64,000 bases of DNA from Erysipelotrichaceae bacterium (GCA_017539105.1 JAFYHQ010000033.1:33321-97320), one strand, 5' to 3'. Positions 33,842 through 43,407 are shown, numbered from the stretch's first letter. The notes: generated from the letters alone by a model not told the origin. Program-made: numbers and translations.

Positions 33842-36574
33842 CTAGAATCTTATGACTTTGAAGCACCTGTCGCACAGACCGTCTTCATTTTCTTCTTCGA
33901 CGATATTCCAGCAGCGCGGACAGACATGGCCTTCCGCTTTCCGGATCGCCACTTCGACATTGTCGTATTTTGGCAGCGTTTCTTCCGTGAATGTCACTTT
34001 CGCAACGATCAGCCACTGGTTGATCTTATCGCCAAAGGTTTCTTCCAGGAGTTTCCTGTCACTCTCATCGACATGAAGCAGCACATGTGCCTGCATCGGT
34101 TTTTCGATCGTCTTGTCGTTGACGGCTTCTTCTCTGGCTTTGAAGATATCGCTGCGGATCTGATGCAGACGATCGAAATTCTTCAGGATGAGATCTTCCC
34201 CGTCATAGGAAACGGCTTTCGGGAAATGACTGTAATGGACGCAGTCTTCTTTTTCATGATCGAAATATCCCCATACTTCATCGCAGGTATAGATCAGGAT
34301 CGGCGACCATAGTTTTACCAGATAGTCTACCGCATGATACAGTACGGTCTGCATCTTTCTTCTTCTAGGATCGTCTTTCTTTTCGCAGTACAGGATATCC
34401 TTGCCAAAATCGCAGTAGTAGCTTGAAAGGTCGTTGGACATGAAGTTGGTCATCAAAGAAGAGGCCAGAACGAAATCATAGCTGTCATAGGCATTGATGA
34501 CTTTATCTGCCAGATGATTCAGGGAAACCATCATATACTTGTCGACTGCTTCCAGTTCTTCAAATGAAACAAGGTCGTTTCTGGTGAAATCTTCAGGATT
34601 GATGTTTCCTAACATGAATCGGAACGTATTACGTACCTTGCGGTACTGTTCAGATACCTGTTTCAGGTTGGAATCGCCGATACGCATGTCGGCTTTGAAG
34701 TCTTCGCTGGCGGCCCATAATCTCAGGATATCGGCGCCATACTGGGCGATGATCTTTAACGGATCCACGACATTACCTACCGATTTGTGCATCGCTTCGC
34801 CCTTGGAGTCGCAGACATAGCCATGGGACAGGACAGACTTGTATGGAGCTACGCCATTGGTCGCAACGGAAACGATCAGCGAGGAGTTGAACCATCCTCT
34901 GTACTGGTCGGACCCTTCGAAATACAGATCGCAAGGATATGGATAGTCTCTGGCAATCAGTTCGCTCCAGGAAGAACCTGAATCGAACCAGACATCCATG
35001 ATATCGGTCTCCTTACGGAAGTTGCCATTCGGCGATAACGGGTTGCTGTAGCCTTCCGGCAAGAGATCTTTTGCTTCAGATTCGAACCAGATGTTCGATC
35101 CATACTGTTCGAACAGATTGGCGATATGTTCAAATACCGCTTCTTCAATGATCGGAGAACCATCTTCATTATAAATGATCGGAATCGGAACGCCCCATAA
35201 TCTCTGACGGGAAATGCACCAGTCCTTGCGGTCTTTGACCATGTTGGTAAGACGCAGCTCGCCAAAAGAGTTGATCCATTTGACGTTTCTTATCGCTTCC
35301 AGAAGCTGAGGCTTGATCTTTTCGATCGAAGCGAACCACTGGGTCGTCGCACGGAAGATGACCGGTTTCTTCAGTCTGTCATCATGCGGATAGGAGTGCG
35401 TGATCCATTCAAGTTTCAACAGTTTTCCATCCGCATCTAGATGTTCCGTAACCGTCTTATTCGCATCGAAAACAAGCTGTCCTTCCAGCCAGTCTCCTGC
35501 TTCCGCGGTCATTAAGCCTCTTTCATCGACCGGGCATACCGTCGGTAAGCCGTATCTCTGCGTGGTATAGAAGTCATCCAAGCCATGGCCGCCTGCCGTA
35601 TGGACGCAGCCCGTGCCGTCTTCGCTGGTGACATAGTCCGCCAGACAGATGATGGATTCTCTTTCTTCCGGATACAGGACATGTCTGCATACGATGTATT
35701 CCAGTTCCCTGCCTTTATACGTTTTCAGGACCTGATAGTCATTCAGTTCGAATTTTGCCATCAGCATATCGACAAGATCCTTCAGCATGATCAGTTTGCC
35801 CTTTTGAGTTTCAACGACTGCATATTCCAGATCCGGGTGCAGGGTGATCGCTACGTTGCCAGGCAAGGTCCATGGTGTGGTAGTCCAGATAACGAACTTC
35901 TCATCGCCTTCCAGGATTCCTTTTCCATCTTTCACATCGAACATGACGTAGATCGTCGGATCTTTCCGGTCAAAATAGACGATTTCGGAGTCGGCAATTG
36001 CCGTTTCCTGATATGGAGACCAGTAGATCGGTTTGAGACCCTGGAAGATCATGCCATCCATGGCCATCTTGGCGAAACAGCGGATCTGTCTCGCTTCGAA
36101 TTCTTTATGCAAGGTGATATACGGATGGTCATAATCGGCAACCTGACCAAGACGTTTTTCTGTCGCCATCTGGCCTTTGATCTGTTCATGGGCATATTCT
36201 TCGCATTTCTCACGGAATTCTTTTGCGGAAACCTTCTTGCGATCCACACCGAGCTTCTGTACGGCATTTTCGATCGGAAGCCCATGCGTATCCCATCCCG
36301 GGAAAAACGGCGTATAATAGCCTAACATTGCCTTAGAACGGACGATGATATCCTTGATGATCCGGTTCATTGCCGTACCGGCATGAAGATTGCCGTTGGC
36401 ATACGGAGGACCGTCATGCAGGATGAACGAAGTATTCCCTTCATTCTTTGCCAGGATCTTCTGATAATGATCATCGTCTTCCCATTTCTTGAGTATGACC
36501 GGTTCTTTGTTTGGCAGATTGCCTCTCATCTCGAAAGGCGTATTCGGCATGTTCAGTGTGTCTTTATATTCCAT
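33842..36574 (-). CDS. ileS: Isoleucine--tRNA ligase
   Basis: 910 residues. HIGH-region PPYANGNLHAGTAMNRII (HAGT instead of HIGH), editing domain with the TTTPWTLPGN block, a KMSKS-region GEAMHKSVGN (AMHKS instead of KMSKS) and a C-terminal zinc knuckle CPRCW...CDRC. The HxGT and xMHKS variants occur in some Bacillota IleRS, so activity is still expected. It charges tRNA-Ile in the cytosol. ATG at 36574 chosen for GGGAG 6-8 nt upstream. Expression is governed by a T-box leader directly upstream. Confidence 0.96.
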   Translation of the reverse strand: MEYKDTLNMPNTPFEMRGNLPNKEPVILKKWEDDDHYQKILAKNEGNTSFILHDGPPYANGNLHAGTAMNRIIKDIIVRSKAMLGYYTPFFPGWDTHGLPIENAVQKLGVDRKKVSAKEFREKCEEYAHEQIKGQMATEKRLGQVADYDHPYITLHKEFEARQIRCFAKMAMDGMIFQGLKPIYWSPYQETAIADSEIVYFDRKDPTIYVMFDVKDGKGILEGDEKFVIWTTTPWTLPGNVAITLHPDLEYAVVETQKGKLIMLKDLVDMLMAKFELNDYQVLKTYKGRELEYIVCRHVLYPEERESIICLADYVTSEDGTGCVHTAGGHGLDDFYTTQRYGLPTVCPVDERGLMTAEAGDWLEGQLVFDANKTVTEHLDADGKLLKLEWITHSYPHDDRLKKPVIFRATTQWFASIEKIKPQLLEAIRNVKWINSFGELRLTNMVKDRKDWCISRQRLWGVPIPIIYNEDGSPIIEEAVFEHIANLFEQYGSNIWFESEAKDLLPEGYSNPLSPNGNFRKETDIMDVWFDSGSSWSELIARDYPYPCDLYFEGSDQYRGWFNSSLIVSVATNGVAPYKSVLSHGYVCDSKGEAMHKSVGNVVDPLKIIAQYGADILRLWAASEDFKADMRIGDSNLKQVSEQYRKVRNTFRFMLGNINPEDFTRNDLVSFEELEAVDKYMMVSLNHLADKVINAYDSYDFVLASSLMTNFMSNDLSSYYCDFGKDILYCEKKDDPRRRKMQTVLYHAVDYLVKLWSPILIYTCDEVWGYFDHEKEDCVHYSHFPKAVSYDGEDLILKNFDRLHQIRSDIFKAREEAVNDKTIEKPMQAHVLLHVDESDRKLLEETFGDKINQWLIVAKVTFTEETLPKYDNVEVAIRKAEGHVCPRCWNIVEEENEDGLCDRCFKVIRF

Positions 36575-36586
36575 ATTGTCTCCCTT

Positions 36587-36760
36587 CATAGAAAAAGGTG
36601 TTACCAAAGGGCGCAATGGCGCGGTACCACCTTAACTTTTCACTTTCTTCTCTTAACGCGAGTAACGCTGATGAAATCAGAGCTCCTAAGTGATATTCAT
36701 ATAACTACGTATCGGCTTACAGCAGCCGCCGACTCTCTTTAACGATCGTTATAGGAACGT
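36587..36760 (-). promoter_or_regulatory. T-box leader (isoleucine) of ileS
   Basis: Minus strand. The T-box sequence AAGGTGGTACCGCG is at 36620-36633, followed by the terminator whose 3' arm GGTAACACCTTTTT is at 36592-36605. The specifier reads GAAT-ATC-A, giving the Ile codon ATC at 36692-36694. Stem I starts only a few bases after the sepF stop (TTCCTA pairing with TAGGAG), so the promoter must lie inside or before sepF. Uncharged tRNA-Ile is expected to cause readthrough into ileS. Confidence 0.93.
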
Positions 36761-36763
36761 GTC

Positions 36764-37171
36764 TTAATCTTCGCTGGCATTCAGGTGGATATCTCCACCG
36801 ACAAGCAGATTCTTAGGTGAACAAAGGATGACGTTTTCACCTACTTTTTTGATTGAACCGTCGACGCCATAGACGACTCCGGATAAGAAATCAATGATCC
36901 TCTGGCGATATTCCGAAGGCATTCTGTGCAGATTGATGCAGCAGGCTCTCTTACTCTTGATATGCATGCCGATTTCTTCCGCTTCATCGAAATTTCTTGG
37001 TTCAAACAGAACGATATTCGTATTGGAAGTGATATTGGAAGAACCTTTCAAGGTAGGCCTTTCATAAGCGGAAATGGCTTCGGCTTCATCTTTATCCAGG
37101 ACGATGCCATTCTGTTCCTCATCTTCGACTTCCGGAGCAATAAAATCGTTAATTTTATCTATAATACCCAT
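36764..37171 (-). CDS. sepF: Cell division protein SepF
   Basis: 135 residues. An N-terminal amphipathic helix (MGIIDKINDFI) for membrane binding, an acidic linker, and the SepF core with NIVLFEPRNFDEAEEIGMHIKSKRACCINLHRMPSEYRQRIIDFLSG, including the conserved R-x-x-D-F-L-x-G. SepF bundles FtsZ filaments and anchors the divisome. AAAGGAG ribosome binding site. It stands alone between a HAD gene and the ileS T-box, without the usual ylm neighbours; it has its own promoter. Confidence 0.95.
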   Translation of the reverse strand: MGIIDKINDFIAPEVEDEEQNGIVLDKDEAEAISAYERPTLKGSSNITSNTNIVLFEPRNFDEAEEIGMHIKSKRACCINLHRMPSEYRQRIIDFLSGVVYGVDGSIKKVGENVILCSPKNLLVGGDIHLNASED

Positions 37172-37196
37172 AGCAAGTCTCCTTTGTTACCATACT

Positions 37197-37226
37197 ATTA
37201 TAACTAGTTTAACCTTCTTTTATCAA
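37197..37226 (-). promoter_or_regulatory. Candidate promoter of sepF(-ileS)
   Basis: Minus strand TTGATA (37221-37226), 18 bp spacer, TATAAT (37197-37202). The -35 lies inside the 3' end of the HAD gene. It may also feed the ileS T-box. Confidence 0.6.
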
Positions 37227-38003
37227 CTGATTCCTAACAAGGTATTTATAAAACCCGTCATTCAATACATCATCCGTTTCAGCGAATCCGAATGCTTTCA
37301 AGTCCGGATGCGCATTCGCCATGATGATCGGATGAGCGACATTCTCCAACATGCCCATGTCGTTCATGGCATCTGCAAAACAGTAGGTGTTTTCATAAGG
37401 AATTTTCAGGTATTCGATCGCTTTCCGGACACCGGTCCCTTTATCGATTCCTCTGACATTCACATCGAAAGACAAGGTATGGTTGTGACGGATCAGATTC
37501 AGCTGCGTCAGTTCTTTTTCGACTTCAGATGCTTCTTTTTCATCAGGAAGCCCGATCATGGCGATGTAGTACGGGATCTCATAAGAAGAGAATTCTTCCA
37601 GATAATGATCCTGGAACTTCCAGTCGATGACAAATTTCCGATAGACTTCCGGATCCTCGATGCTGACATAGGTCATATCGGAAGCTTCGATGATACAGAG
37701 TCCGTGATGGGCATGAGCGCAGGAAAGGATCGCTTCCGTTTCCTCTTTGGTAAAACCGCAGGAGTAGATCGCGTTGCCATTGATGCGCACATATGCCCCA
37801 TTGCATAGCACGTAGCCATCCGCGTTCAAAGAACGGATCTCTTCGCTTAACAGATCGTAATTGCGTCCGCTCGCAATAAAAACAAGATCGCCTTGAAGCT
37901 TAAGCTGTTCAAAAGCGTATCTTGTTTTAGCAGAGATATGTTTCATATCGCGATGGACATCCAGAATGGTTCCATCGATATCGCAGAAAAAGACCCTATT
38001 CAT
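37209..38003 (-). CDS. Cof-type HAD hydrolase
   Basis: 264 residues: motif I CDIDGTILDVH, motif II FIASGRNYD, Lys in RGIDKGTGVRKAIEYL and motif IV CFADAMNDMGML, the HAD-IIB (Cof) pattern. Substrate unknown. Its start overlaps the end of the AcuB-like gene by 8 bp, so it is the last gene of the liv transcript. A different paralogue from the HAD gene at 8976. Confidence 0.9.
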   Translation of the reverse strand: MNRVFFCDIDGTILDVHRDMKHISAKTRYAFEQLKLQGDLVFIASGRNYDLLSEEIRSLNADGYVLCNGAYVRINGNAIYSCGFTKEETEAILSCAHAHHGLCIIEASDMTYVSIEDPEVYRKFVIDWKFQDHYLEEFSSYEIPYYIAMIGLPDEKEASEVEKELTQLNLIRHNHTLSFDVNVRGIDKGTGVRKAIEYLKIPYENTYCFADAMNDMGMLENVAHPIIMANAHPDLKAFGFAETDDVLNDGFYKYLVRNQLIKEG

Positions 38004-38640
38004 GTAAGAAGATCTTGCTGGTGATATTGTAGCCGGCAGCTTTCAGTTTATCTTCGACATCCTTGTGTCCGTAGATGATGATGACGACTTCGATGCCGCG
38101 GCTGTTGTGATAGACTGCCAGATTGGAGATCGATACGTTTTCTTTGGTCAGTACGTCGGCAATGTCTTTCATGATGCCCGTATGATCGGTCGGAATCGAT
38201 ACGACATATCTTATGCCTTCCTGATTGTATCCCAGAAGATCGATGAAAGCGGTAAAAATATCATTATGGGTAATGATGCCGATCAGCGTTCCGTCTTCTT
38301 CAACGACCGGCAGACATCCGATATCGTATTTTCTCAGCTTGGTTGCCGCTTCTTCCAGCAAGGCATCTTTTCCGATCGTAACGACATCTTTGATCATGAT
38401 ATCGTTGACGGTAAGTTTGTTTAAGAGATAATTCAGTTCGAACACCGACAAAGAAGTCGTCTGGCTTGGCGTGTTCATGGTGATGATGCTTTGGGTGATC
38501 AGACCGATCAGTTTGTTGTTTTCATCAACGACCGGGATACGGTGCAATTCGTTATCCGACATCATATCGATCGCTTCCGATACGGACTGATCCTTTCCGA
38601 TGCAAGTCGGATTGGATACCATATTATCTTTTACGTACAT
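37996..38640 (-). CDS. AcuB-like CBS-ACT domain protein
   Basis: 214 residues: two CBS domains (about 1-60 and 75-135, with HRIPVVDENNKLIGLIT and CLPVVEEDGTLIGIIT) followed by an ACT-like domain (about 143-205, VVSIPTDHTGIMKDIADVLTKENVSI). CBS pairs bind adenine nucleotides and ACT domains often bind amino acids, so it may sense energy state plus branched-chain amino acids. It follows livF by 2 bp; the same gene follows livJHMGF in streptococci, a conserved link with no settled role. Confidence 0.88.
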   Translation of the reverse strand: MYVKDNMVSNPTCIGKDQSVSEAIDMMSDNELHRIPVVDENNKLIGLITQSIITMNTPSQTTSLSVFELNYLLNKLTVNDIMIKDVVTIGKDALLEEAATKLRKYDIGCLPVVEEDGTLIGIITHNDIFTAFIDLLGYNQEGIRYVVSIPTDHTGIMKDIADVLTKENVSISNLAVYHNSRGIEVVIIIYGHKDVEDKLKAAGYNITSKIFLHE

Positions 38641-38642
38641 GC

Positions 38643-39347
38643 TTAACCTCCCAAATATGCCTTTCTGATATCAGGACTTTCCAGAAGCTCCTGTCCCGTT
38701 CCCGACATGACGATCCTGCCTGTTTCGATGACATATGCCTTGTCGGCGATTCCCAGTGCCATTCTAGCATTCTGTTCGACCAGTAGTATCGTAACTCCCT
38801 GTTTGTTTATATCTTTGATTATAGCGAATATTTCTTTGACCAGTAAGGGGGACAACCCCATACTCGGTTCATCCAGCAGCATGATCTTCGGTTTCGCCAT
38901 GAGCGCGCGTCCCATTGCCAGCATCTGCTGCTCCCCTCCGGACAAAGTCCCTGCCAGCTGCTGCGTTCTGTCTTTCAGATGCGGAAACAGTTCATACACA
39001 TTCGCCAGATCCTTTTGAATCTCTTCTTTGTCTTTACGCGTATAGGCTCCCAGCAGAAGATTGTCCTCCACCGACTGCGAAGAGAAAATCCTTCTTCTCT
39101 CGGGACACTGGGCGATTCCCAGTTCGACGATCTTGTGTGCAGGCAGTTTCGTGATATCTTTATCATCCAGCAGTATTTCTCCGGAATAAGGCTTTAAAAG
39201 ACCGGAAATCGTATGCATCGTCGTTGTTTTTCCTGCGCCATTGGCCCCGATCAAAGTGACGATCTGACCGTCATCCACTTCAAAGCTGATGCCCTTGATC
39301 GCTTCGATCATGCCATATCTTACTACCAGATCATTGACTCTCAACAT
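38643..39347 (-). CDS. livF: Branched-chain amino acid ABC transporter ATPase LivF
   Basis: 234 residues. Walker A GANGAGKTT near residues 34-42, LSGGEQQMLAMGRAL signature, and Walker B IMLLDEPSMGLSP. The SMGLSP and short length fit LivF rather than LivG. It is one of the two ATPases powering import of Leu/Ile/Val. The stop is 2 bp before the AcuB-like start and 2 bp separate it from livG. Confidence 0.96.
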   Translation of the reverse strand: MLRVNDLVVRYGMIEAIKGISFEVDDGQIVTLIGANGAGKTTTMHTISGLLKPYSGEILLDDKDITKLPAHKIVELGIAQCPERRRIFSSQSVEDNLLLGAYTRKDKEEIQKDLANVYELFPHLKDRTQQLAGTLSGGEQQMLAMGRALMAKPKIMLLDEPSMGLSPLLVKEIFAIIKDINKQGVTILLVEQNARMALGIADKAYVIETGRIVMSGTGQELLESPDIRKAYLGG

Positions 39348-39349
39348 AA

Positions 39350-40114
39350 CTAATCTCCCAGATAAGCCTTGATGACTTTCTCATTGTTTCGGATTTCTTC
39401 CGGGCTACCTTTTGCCAGCAACATTCCATAGTTCAGCACATAGATCCTCTCGCAGATATTCATGACCAGATTCATATCGTGTTCGATCAACAGGATGCAG
39501 ATATCGAAAGTATCCCGGACAAAACGGATCGTTTCCATCAGTTCTTCCGTTTCCTGCGGATTCATGCCTGCGGCAGGTTCATCCAGCAGCAGCAGCTTGG
39601 GTTCGCTGGCCAACGCTCTGGCAATTTCCAGTTTCCGTTGCGCGCCATAAGGCAAGGAACCGGCTTCCGTATCTTTCAGATCATCCAGATGAAAGATCTT
39701 AAGCAGTTTCAAGGCTTCTTCTTCGATCATCTCTTCATTGCTTCTTCTTTTTCTGGTATGAAAAAGCATATCCGCAATGGAATAAACGAACTGATTGTTC
39801 ATGCCTGCTTTGACATTGTCGATGACCGAGAGATTCTGGAACAGACGGATGTTCTGGAACGTGCGGGCTATTCCCGCCTTGTTTACGGCAACGGTATCCA
39901 TTTTAGCGATATCCTGGCCATTCAGAAGAATCGTTCCCCTGCTTGGATCATACACTTTTGTCAGCATATTGAAAACCGTCGTTTTGCCGGCGCCGTTGGG
40001 TCCGATCAGTCCGATGATCTCGTGTGCATGGACTTCCATATTGAGATTATTTACGGCAGTCAGACCTCCGAAGTCGATACCGAGATTCTTTATTTGCAGA
40101 ACAGGAGTATTCAT
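39350..40114 (-). CDS. livG: Branched-chain amino acid ABC transporter ATPase LivG
   Basis: 254 residues. Walker A GPNGAGKTT near residues 37-45, PYGAQRKLEIARAL in place of the LSGGQ signature (as is normal for LivG), and Walker B LLLLDEPAAGMNPQE, the family-specific A-A-G-M-N. Its start overlaps livM by 4 bp. Works with LivF as the nucleotide-binding pair of the transporter. Confidence 0.96.
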   Translation of the reverse strand: MNTPVLQIKNLGIDFGGLTAVNNLNMEVHAHEIIGLIGPNGAGKTTVFNMLTKVYDPSRGTILLNGQDIAKMDTVAVNKAGIARTFQNIRLFQNLSVIDNVKAGMNNQFVYSIADMLFHTRKRRSNEEMIEEEALKLLKIFHLDDLKDTEAGSLPYGAQRKLEIARALASEPKLLLLDEPAAGMNPQETEELMETIRFVRDTFDICILLIEHDMNLVMNICERIYVLNYGMLLAKGSPEEIRNNEKVIKAYLGD

Positions 40115-41169
40115 CGTATGACCCCTTTCTTTGAAAACCGATTCTTCAGTTTTTCCATCGATCGTTTGAGCCGCACGCTGCTTCCAAGCTGCATCACGAT
40201 GATCAGCACGATAGCATAGATCAGCATTCTGTAATCCTGTAAGGATCTCAGCAGTTCAGGCAGCACATACAATACAGTCGTTGCGATGATCGTACCATTG
40301 ATGTTTCCCAATCCGCCGAAAACAACATAAACAAGCGCCAGGATGGAAGTATTGAAATCGAATTTTGCCGGCTGCAAGGTAGAATAATTCAACGCATACA
40401 ATGCGCCTGCCGCTCCGGCAAGGATCGATGAGGCAACGAATGCCAGCGTTTTGGAACGTAAAATATCGATTCCGATCGATTCGGCAGCGATCCTGTCGTC
40501 TCTGGCAGCCATGATGGCACGTCCATACTTGGAATCGATCAGCGAGTATATGACAAATAACGTGATGACGATCAGAAGAGCGCCGCTGCTGAAGTTGGAA
40601 ATCTTTGCGGTATCCGTCGCTCCCATCGGACCTGATAGCAGCATTTTGCCTTGTTCGAGATTCAATTCATTCGTAACAAACGATAACTGAAGACCGTTGC
40701 TGTCAAATCCGAGATAAATATTGGTAATCAGCGACTTGATGATCTGGCCGAATGCCAATGTTACGATCGCCAGATAGTCTCCTGACAGTTTCAGAACCGG
40801 CACGGAAATAAGAAGACCGGTCAAGCCTGAAAGGATACTGCCTGATAGAACAGAAATGAATAAACGGATGACAGGATCCGGGATCATCTTTGCGCTTAAT
40901 CCGGAAACGATGATAGCCGTAAAAGCGCCGACCGCCATGAAACCAGCATGTCCCAAAGACAGCTCTCCGGAAAAACCGACCACCAGATTCAAAGACAGCG
41001 CCAGAATGATATAGCAACAGCATGGCACCAGCATGCTGGTGAATAGTCTGCTTATGCGGATGCTGTGCATCAAAAACTCGATGATGAGATATGAGCCGAT
41101 GATCAAGGCAAAACTGAGCATTCTGCTGCGGTTTCTGTGATGTAGAAGTTCATTTATTATTGTCTTCAT
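40111..41169 (-). CDS. livM: Branched-chain amino acid ABC transporter permease LivM
   Basis: 352 residues with eight to ten membrane helices. The GFSGELSLGHAGFMAVGAFTA block and the cytoplasmic coupling loop RAIMAARDDRIAAESIGID are characteristic of LivM. It forms the membrane channel with LivH. Adjacent to livH (1 bp gap) and overlapping livG. The C-terminal tail is basic. Confidence 0.95.
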   Translation of the reverse strand: MKTIINELLHHRNRSRMLSFALIIGSYLIIEFLMHSIRISRLFTSMLVPCCCYIILALSLNLVVGFSGELSLGHAGFMAVGAFTAIIVSGLSAKMIPDPVIRLFISVLSGSILSGLTGLLISVPVLKLSGDYLAIVTLAFGQIIKSLITNIYLGFDSNGLQLSFVTNELNLEQGKMLLSGPMGATDTAKISNFSSGALLIVITLFVIYSLIDSKYGRAIMAARDDRIAAESIGIDILRSKTLAFVASSILAGAAGALYALNYSTLQPAKFDFNTSILALVYVVFGGLGNINGTIIATTVLYVLPELLRSLQDYRMLIYAIVLIIVMQLGSSVRLKRSMEKLKNRFSKKGVIR

Positions 41170-41170
41170 C

Positions 41171-42052
41171 TTACACCTTCACATTCTCTTTCTTGCCTAA
41201 AAGACCGGTCGGTTTGATTAATAAAACAATGATCAGAACGGCAAATACGATCGCATCGGATAATTGGGTCGAAATATAGGCCTTCGTCAGGTTTTCGATG
41301 ATTCCTAGCAGGACTCCCCCTAACAATGCTCCCGGAATCGAGCCGATACCTCCAAATACCGCAGCCGTAAATGCTTTGATACCGGGCATGGAACCTAAAG
41401 TCGGCGATAATGATGGATACGTCGAACATAACAGAATCGCAGCGATCGCCGCCAGTCCAGAACCGATGGCGAACGTGATCGATATCGTCGTATCGATGTT
41501 GATGCCCATCAGCTGGGCAGCCCCTTTGTCTTCCGCACAGGCACGCATGGCCTTGCCGATCTTTGTCTTATTAATGAATGTCGTCAAACCGATCATGATG
41601 ATGATGCATGTCAGTATCGTAATAATGGTGAGATAAGAGATGATGAGCTTTCCATCGAAGAACCGAAAAGAACCTTCTGTCAGAATGGAAGGAAAGATTT
41701 TGGTATCGGAACCGAACATCAGCTGTGCGCTGTTCTGCAGGAAATAGCTGACACCGATCGCCGTGATCAGCACAGACAATGAACTGGCTTGCCTTAATGG
41801 CTTATAAGCCAGACGCTCGATGATCACGCCCAGGATCGTGCAAGTCAGGACCGATAAAAGGATCGATAGACCTGCAGGCAAGCCATAACGCGTACACGCA
41901 TAAAAAGCCGCATAACCGCCAACCATAATGATATCGCCATGCGCAAAATTAAGCATCTTGGCTATGCCATAAACCATCGTATAACCTAACGCGATGATCG
42001 CATAGACGCTGCCTAATGCCAATCCTGAAATCAGATAAGTAAGAAAAGTCAT
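41171..42052 (-). CDS. livH: Branched-chain amino acid ABC transporter permease LivH
   Basis: 293 residues with about eight membrane helices. Hallmarks are GLALGSVYAIIALGYTMVYGI, NFAHGDIIMVG and the coupling loop GKAMRACAEDKGAAQLMGI. Partner of LivM. A stem-loop lies between livK and livH upstream, so the permease and ATPase genes may be expressed less than the binding protein. Confidence 0.96.
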   Translation of the reverse strand: MTFLTYLISGLALGSVYAIIALGYTMVYGIAKMLNFAHGDIIMVGGYAAFYACTRYGLPAGLSILLSVLTCTILGVIIERLAYKPLRQASSLSVLITAIGVSYFLQNSAQLMFGSDTKIFPSILTEGSFRFFDGKLIISYLTIITILTCIIIMIGLTTFINKTKIGKAMRACAEDKGAAQLMGINIDTTISITFAIGSGLAAIAAILLCSTYPSLSPTLGSMPGIKAFTAAVFGGIGSIPGALLGGVLLGIIENLTKAYISTQLSDAIVFAVLIIVLLIKPTGLLGKKENVKV

Positions 42053-42071
42053 GATCTCCTCATAGACAAGA

Positions 42072-42105
42072 GTAAAGGTTGCTGAAATTTTCAGCAGCCT
42101 TTACT
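42072..42105 (-). terminator. Stem-loop between livK and livH (partial terminator)
   Basis: A 14-bp stem GTAAAGG..GCTGA / TCAGC..CCTTTAC after the livK stop, followed on the minus strand by CTCTTG rather than a long T run. Likely an mRNA-stabilising or partially terminating hairpin inside the operon. Confidence 0.7.
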
Positions 42106-42115
42106 ATTTTATCGT

Positions 42116-43288
42116 TTATTCAGCGGATACGTAAACCCCGTTGATGATGATGACAGCTTTAGGCGCTTTGGATACTTCGCCGTTTTCTGCCCAAGTCATG
42201 TTACTGCCAGTCAGACCGTTGAAGGTCATGGAAGTGAATTGAGCGATCATGGCTTCATATAATTCTTCCGAAGACATATTGCCGTCATAGTTCATGTTTT
42301 CCAATGCCTGTTTTATCGCATAGACGCAGTCGTAAGCGTCAGCAGCAAACTGGTTCGGCGTGTCGCCAAACTTGCTGCGATAGGTTTCAACGAAATTCTT
42401 GGTCAGATCATCTTCCGCATCTGCAGCAAACGGTGTCAGCAGATAGACGCCTTCTGCCAGAGAAGTATCGAAACCTTCCAGAGTCAGGATGCCATCCATC
42501 CCGTCGATACCGAAGAAAATCGGAGTATAAGCCATGTCGAACGCCTGTTTCAGGATCAGGGAAGCCGGCTGATAGTAGATCGGCAGATAGATCAGATTGG
42601 CATTGCAGTCTTTGGCTGCAGTCAGCTGTGTCGAGAAATCAGTGCTGGTATCATCGGTAAATGCGCCGACATATACGACGGAAACGCCTTTTGCTTCGGC
42701 TTCAGCTGCAAATTTCTCATAAACGCCTGCAGAATAAACGTCATCGGATTTGTAGATGACAGCGACTTTATATCCGCCGAAATAAGATGCCAGATAATCG
42801 GCAGAAGCGACACCCTGGTTCGGATCGGTAAAGCACATCTGGAAATTGCCTCTAAAGTTCTTGGAATCGGTATAAACCAGAGCAGTCGAAGAACCGGATG
42901 GGGTGATCGCGAAGATCTTGTCTTCATCATAGGAAGCAGCGACTGCCGCACCTGCACCGGAAGTGACCGTCAGCAGAGATACCTGCATGCCCCAGTCGTA
43001 AAGCGTGGAATATGCGGTGAACGCTTTTTCGCCATCAGCCTCATCATCTTCCATTCTGAAATCGAATTTGATCTTGGAATCGGAAGCATTGATCTCATCG
43101 ACAGCGATCTGCGCCGCATTTCTGACAGCCTCGCCATAGACTTTGGCATCGCCGCTCAACGGACCGGAACCGCCAAGTTTGACCGTAACGGTACCATCGG
43201 AATCATTGCCCCCATTCCCGGATTTGCCGCATCCGGCAAGTGTCAGTAAACATAAGATACTCAGTAATACACATAATACTTTTTTCAT
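42116..43288 (-). CDS. livK: Branched-chain amino acid ABC transporter substrate-binding lipoprotein
   Basis: 390 residues. Signal peptide ending in lipobox LTLAGC (Cys near 20) and a Gly/Asn/Asp linker, then a periplasmic-binding fold of the LivJ/LivK family: VKLGGSGPLSGDAKVYGEAVRNAAQIAVDEIN and later VAVIYKSDDVYSAGVYEKF. It captures Leu/Ile/Val outside the membrane for LivHMGF. ATG at 43288 chosen for the AAAGGAAAG ribosome binding site; the longer frame runs into the attenuator region. First structural gene after the leader peptide and terminator. Confidence 0.95.
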   Translation of the reverse strand: MKKVLCVLLSILCLLTLAGCGKSGNGGNDSDGTVTVKLGGSGPLSGDAKVYGEAVRNAAQIAVDEINASDSKIKFDFRMEDDEADGEKAFTAYSTLYDWGMQVSLLTVTSGAGAAVAASYDEDKIFAITPSGSSTALVYTDSKNFRGNFQMCFTDPNQGVASADYLASYFGGYKVAVIYKSDDVYSAGVYEKFAAEAEAKGVSVVYVGAFTDDTSTDFSTQLTAAKDCNANLIYLPIYYQPASLILKQAFDMAYTPIFFGIDGMDGILTLEGFDTSLAEGVYLLTPFAADAEDDLTKNFVETYRSKFGDTPNQFAADAYDCVYAIKQALENMNYDGNMSSEELYEAMIAQFTSMTFNGLTGSNMTWAENGEVSKAPKAVIIINGVYVSAE

Positions 43289-43334
43289 AACAATCTTTCC
43301 TTTCGTTATATAGAACAGATGGACTGTAACTACC

Positions 43335-43374
43335 AAAATAAAAGATGAGCTTCACGATAACAGCAAGCTCATCT
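43335..43374 (-). terminator. Attenuator terminator upstream of livK
   Basis: Minus strand AGATGAGCTT (43365-43374) pairs with AAGCTCATCT (43343-43352), followed by TTTATTTT (43335-43342). Its 5' arm is also part of an alternative antiterminator (43355-43369 with 43390-43404). Confidence 0.85.
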
Positions 43375-43407
43375 ATCTTACGATTCAACAGCTCCCTATT
43401 ATCGATA

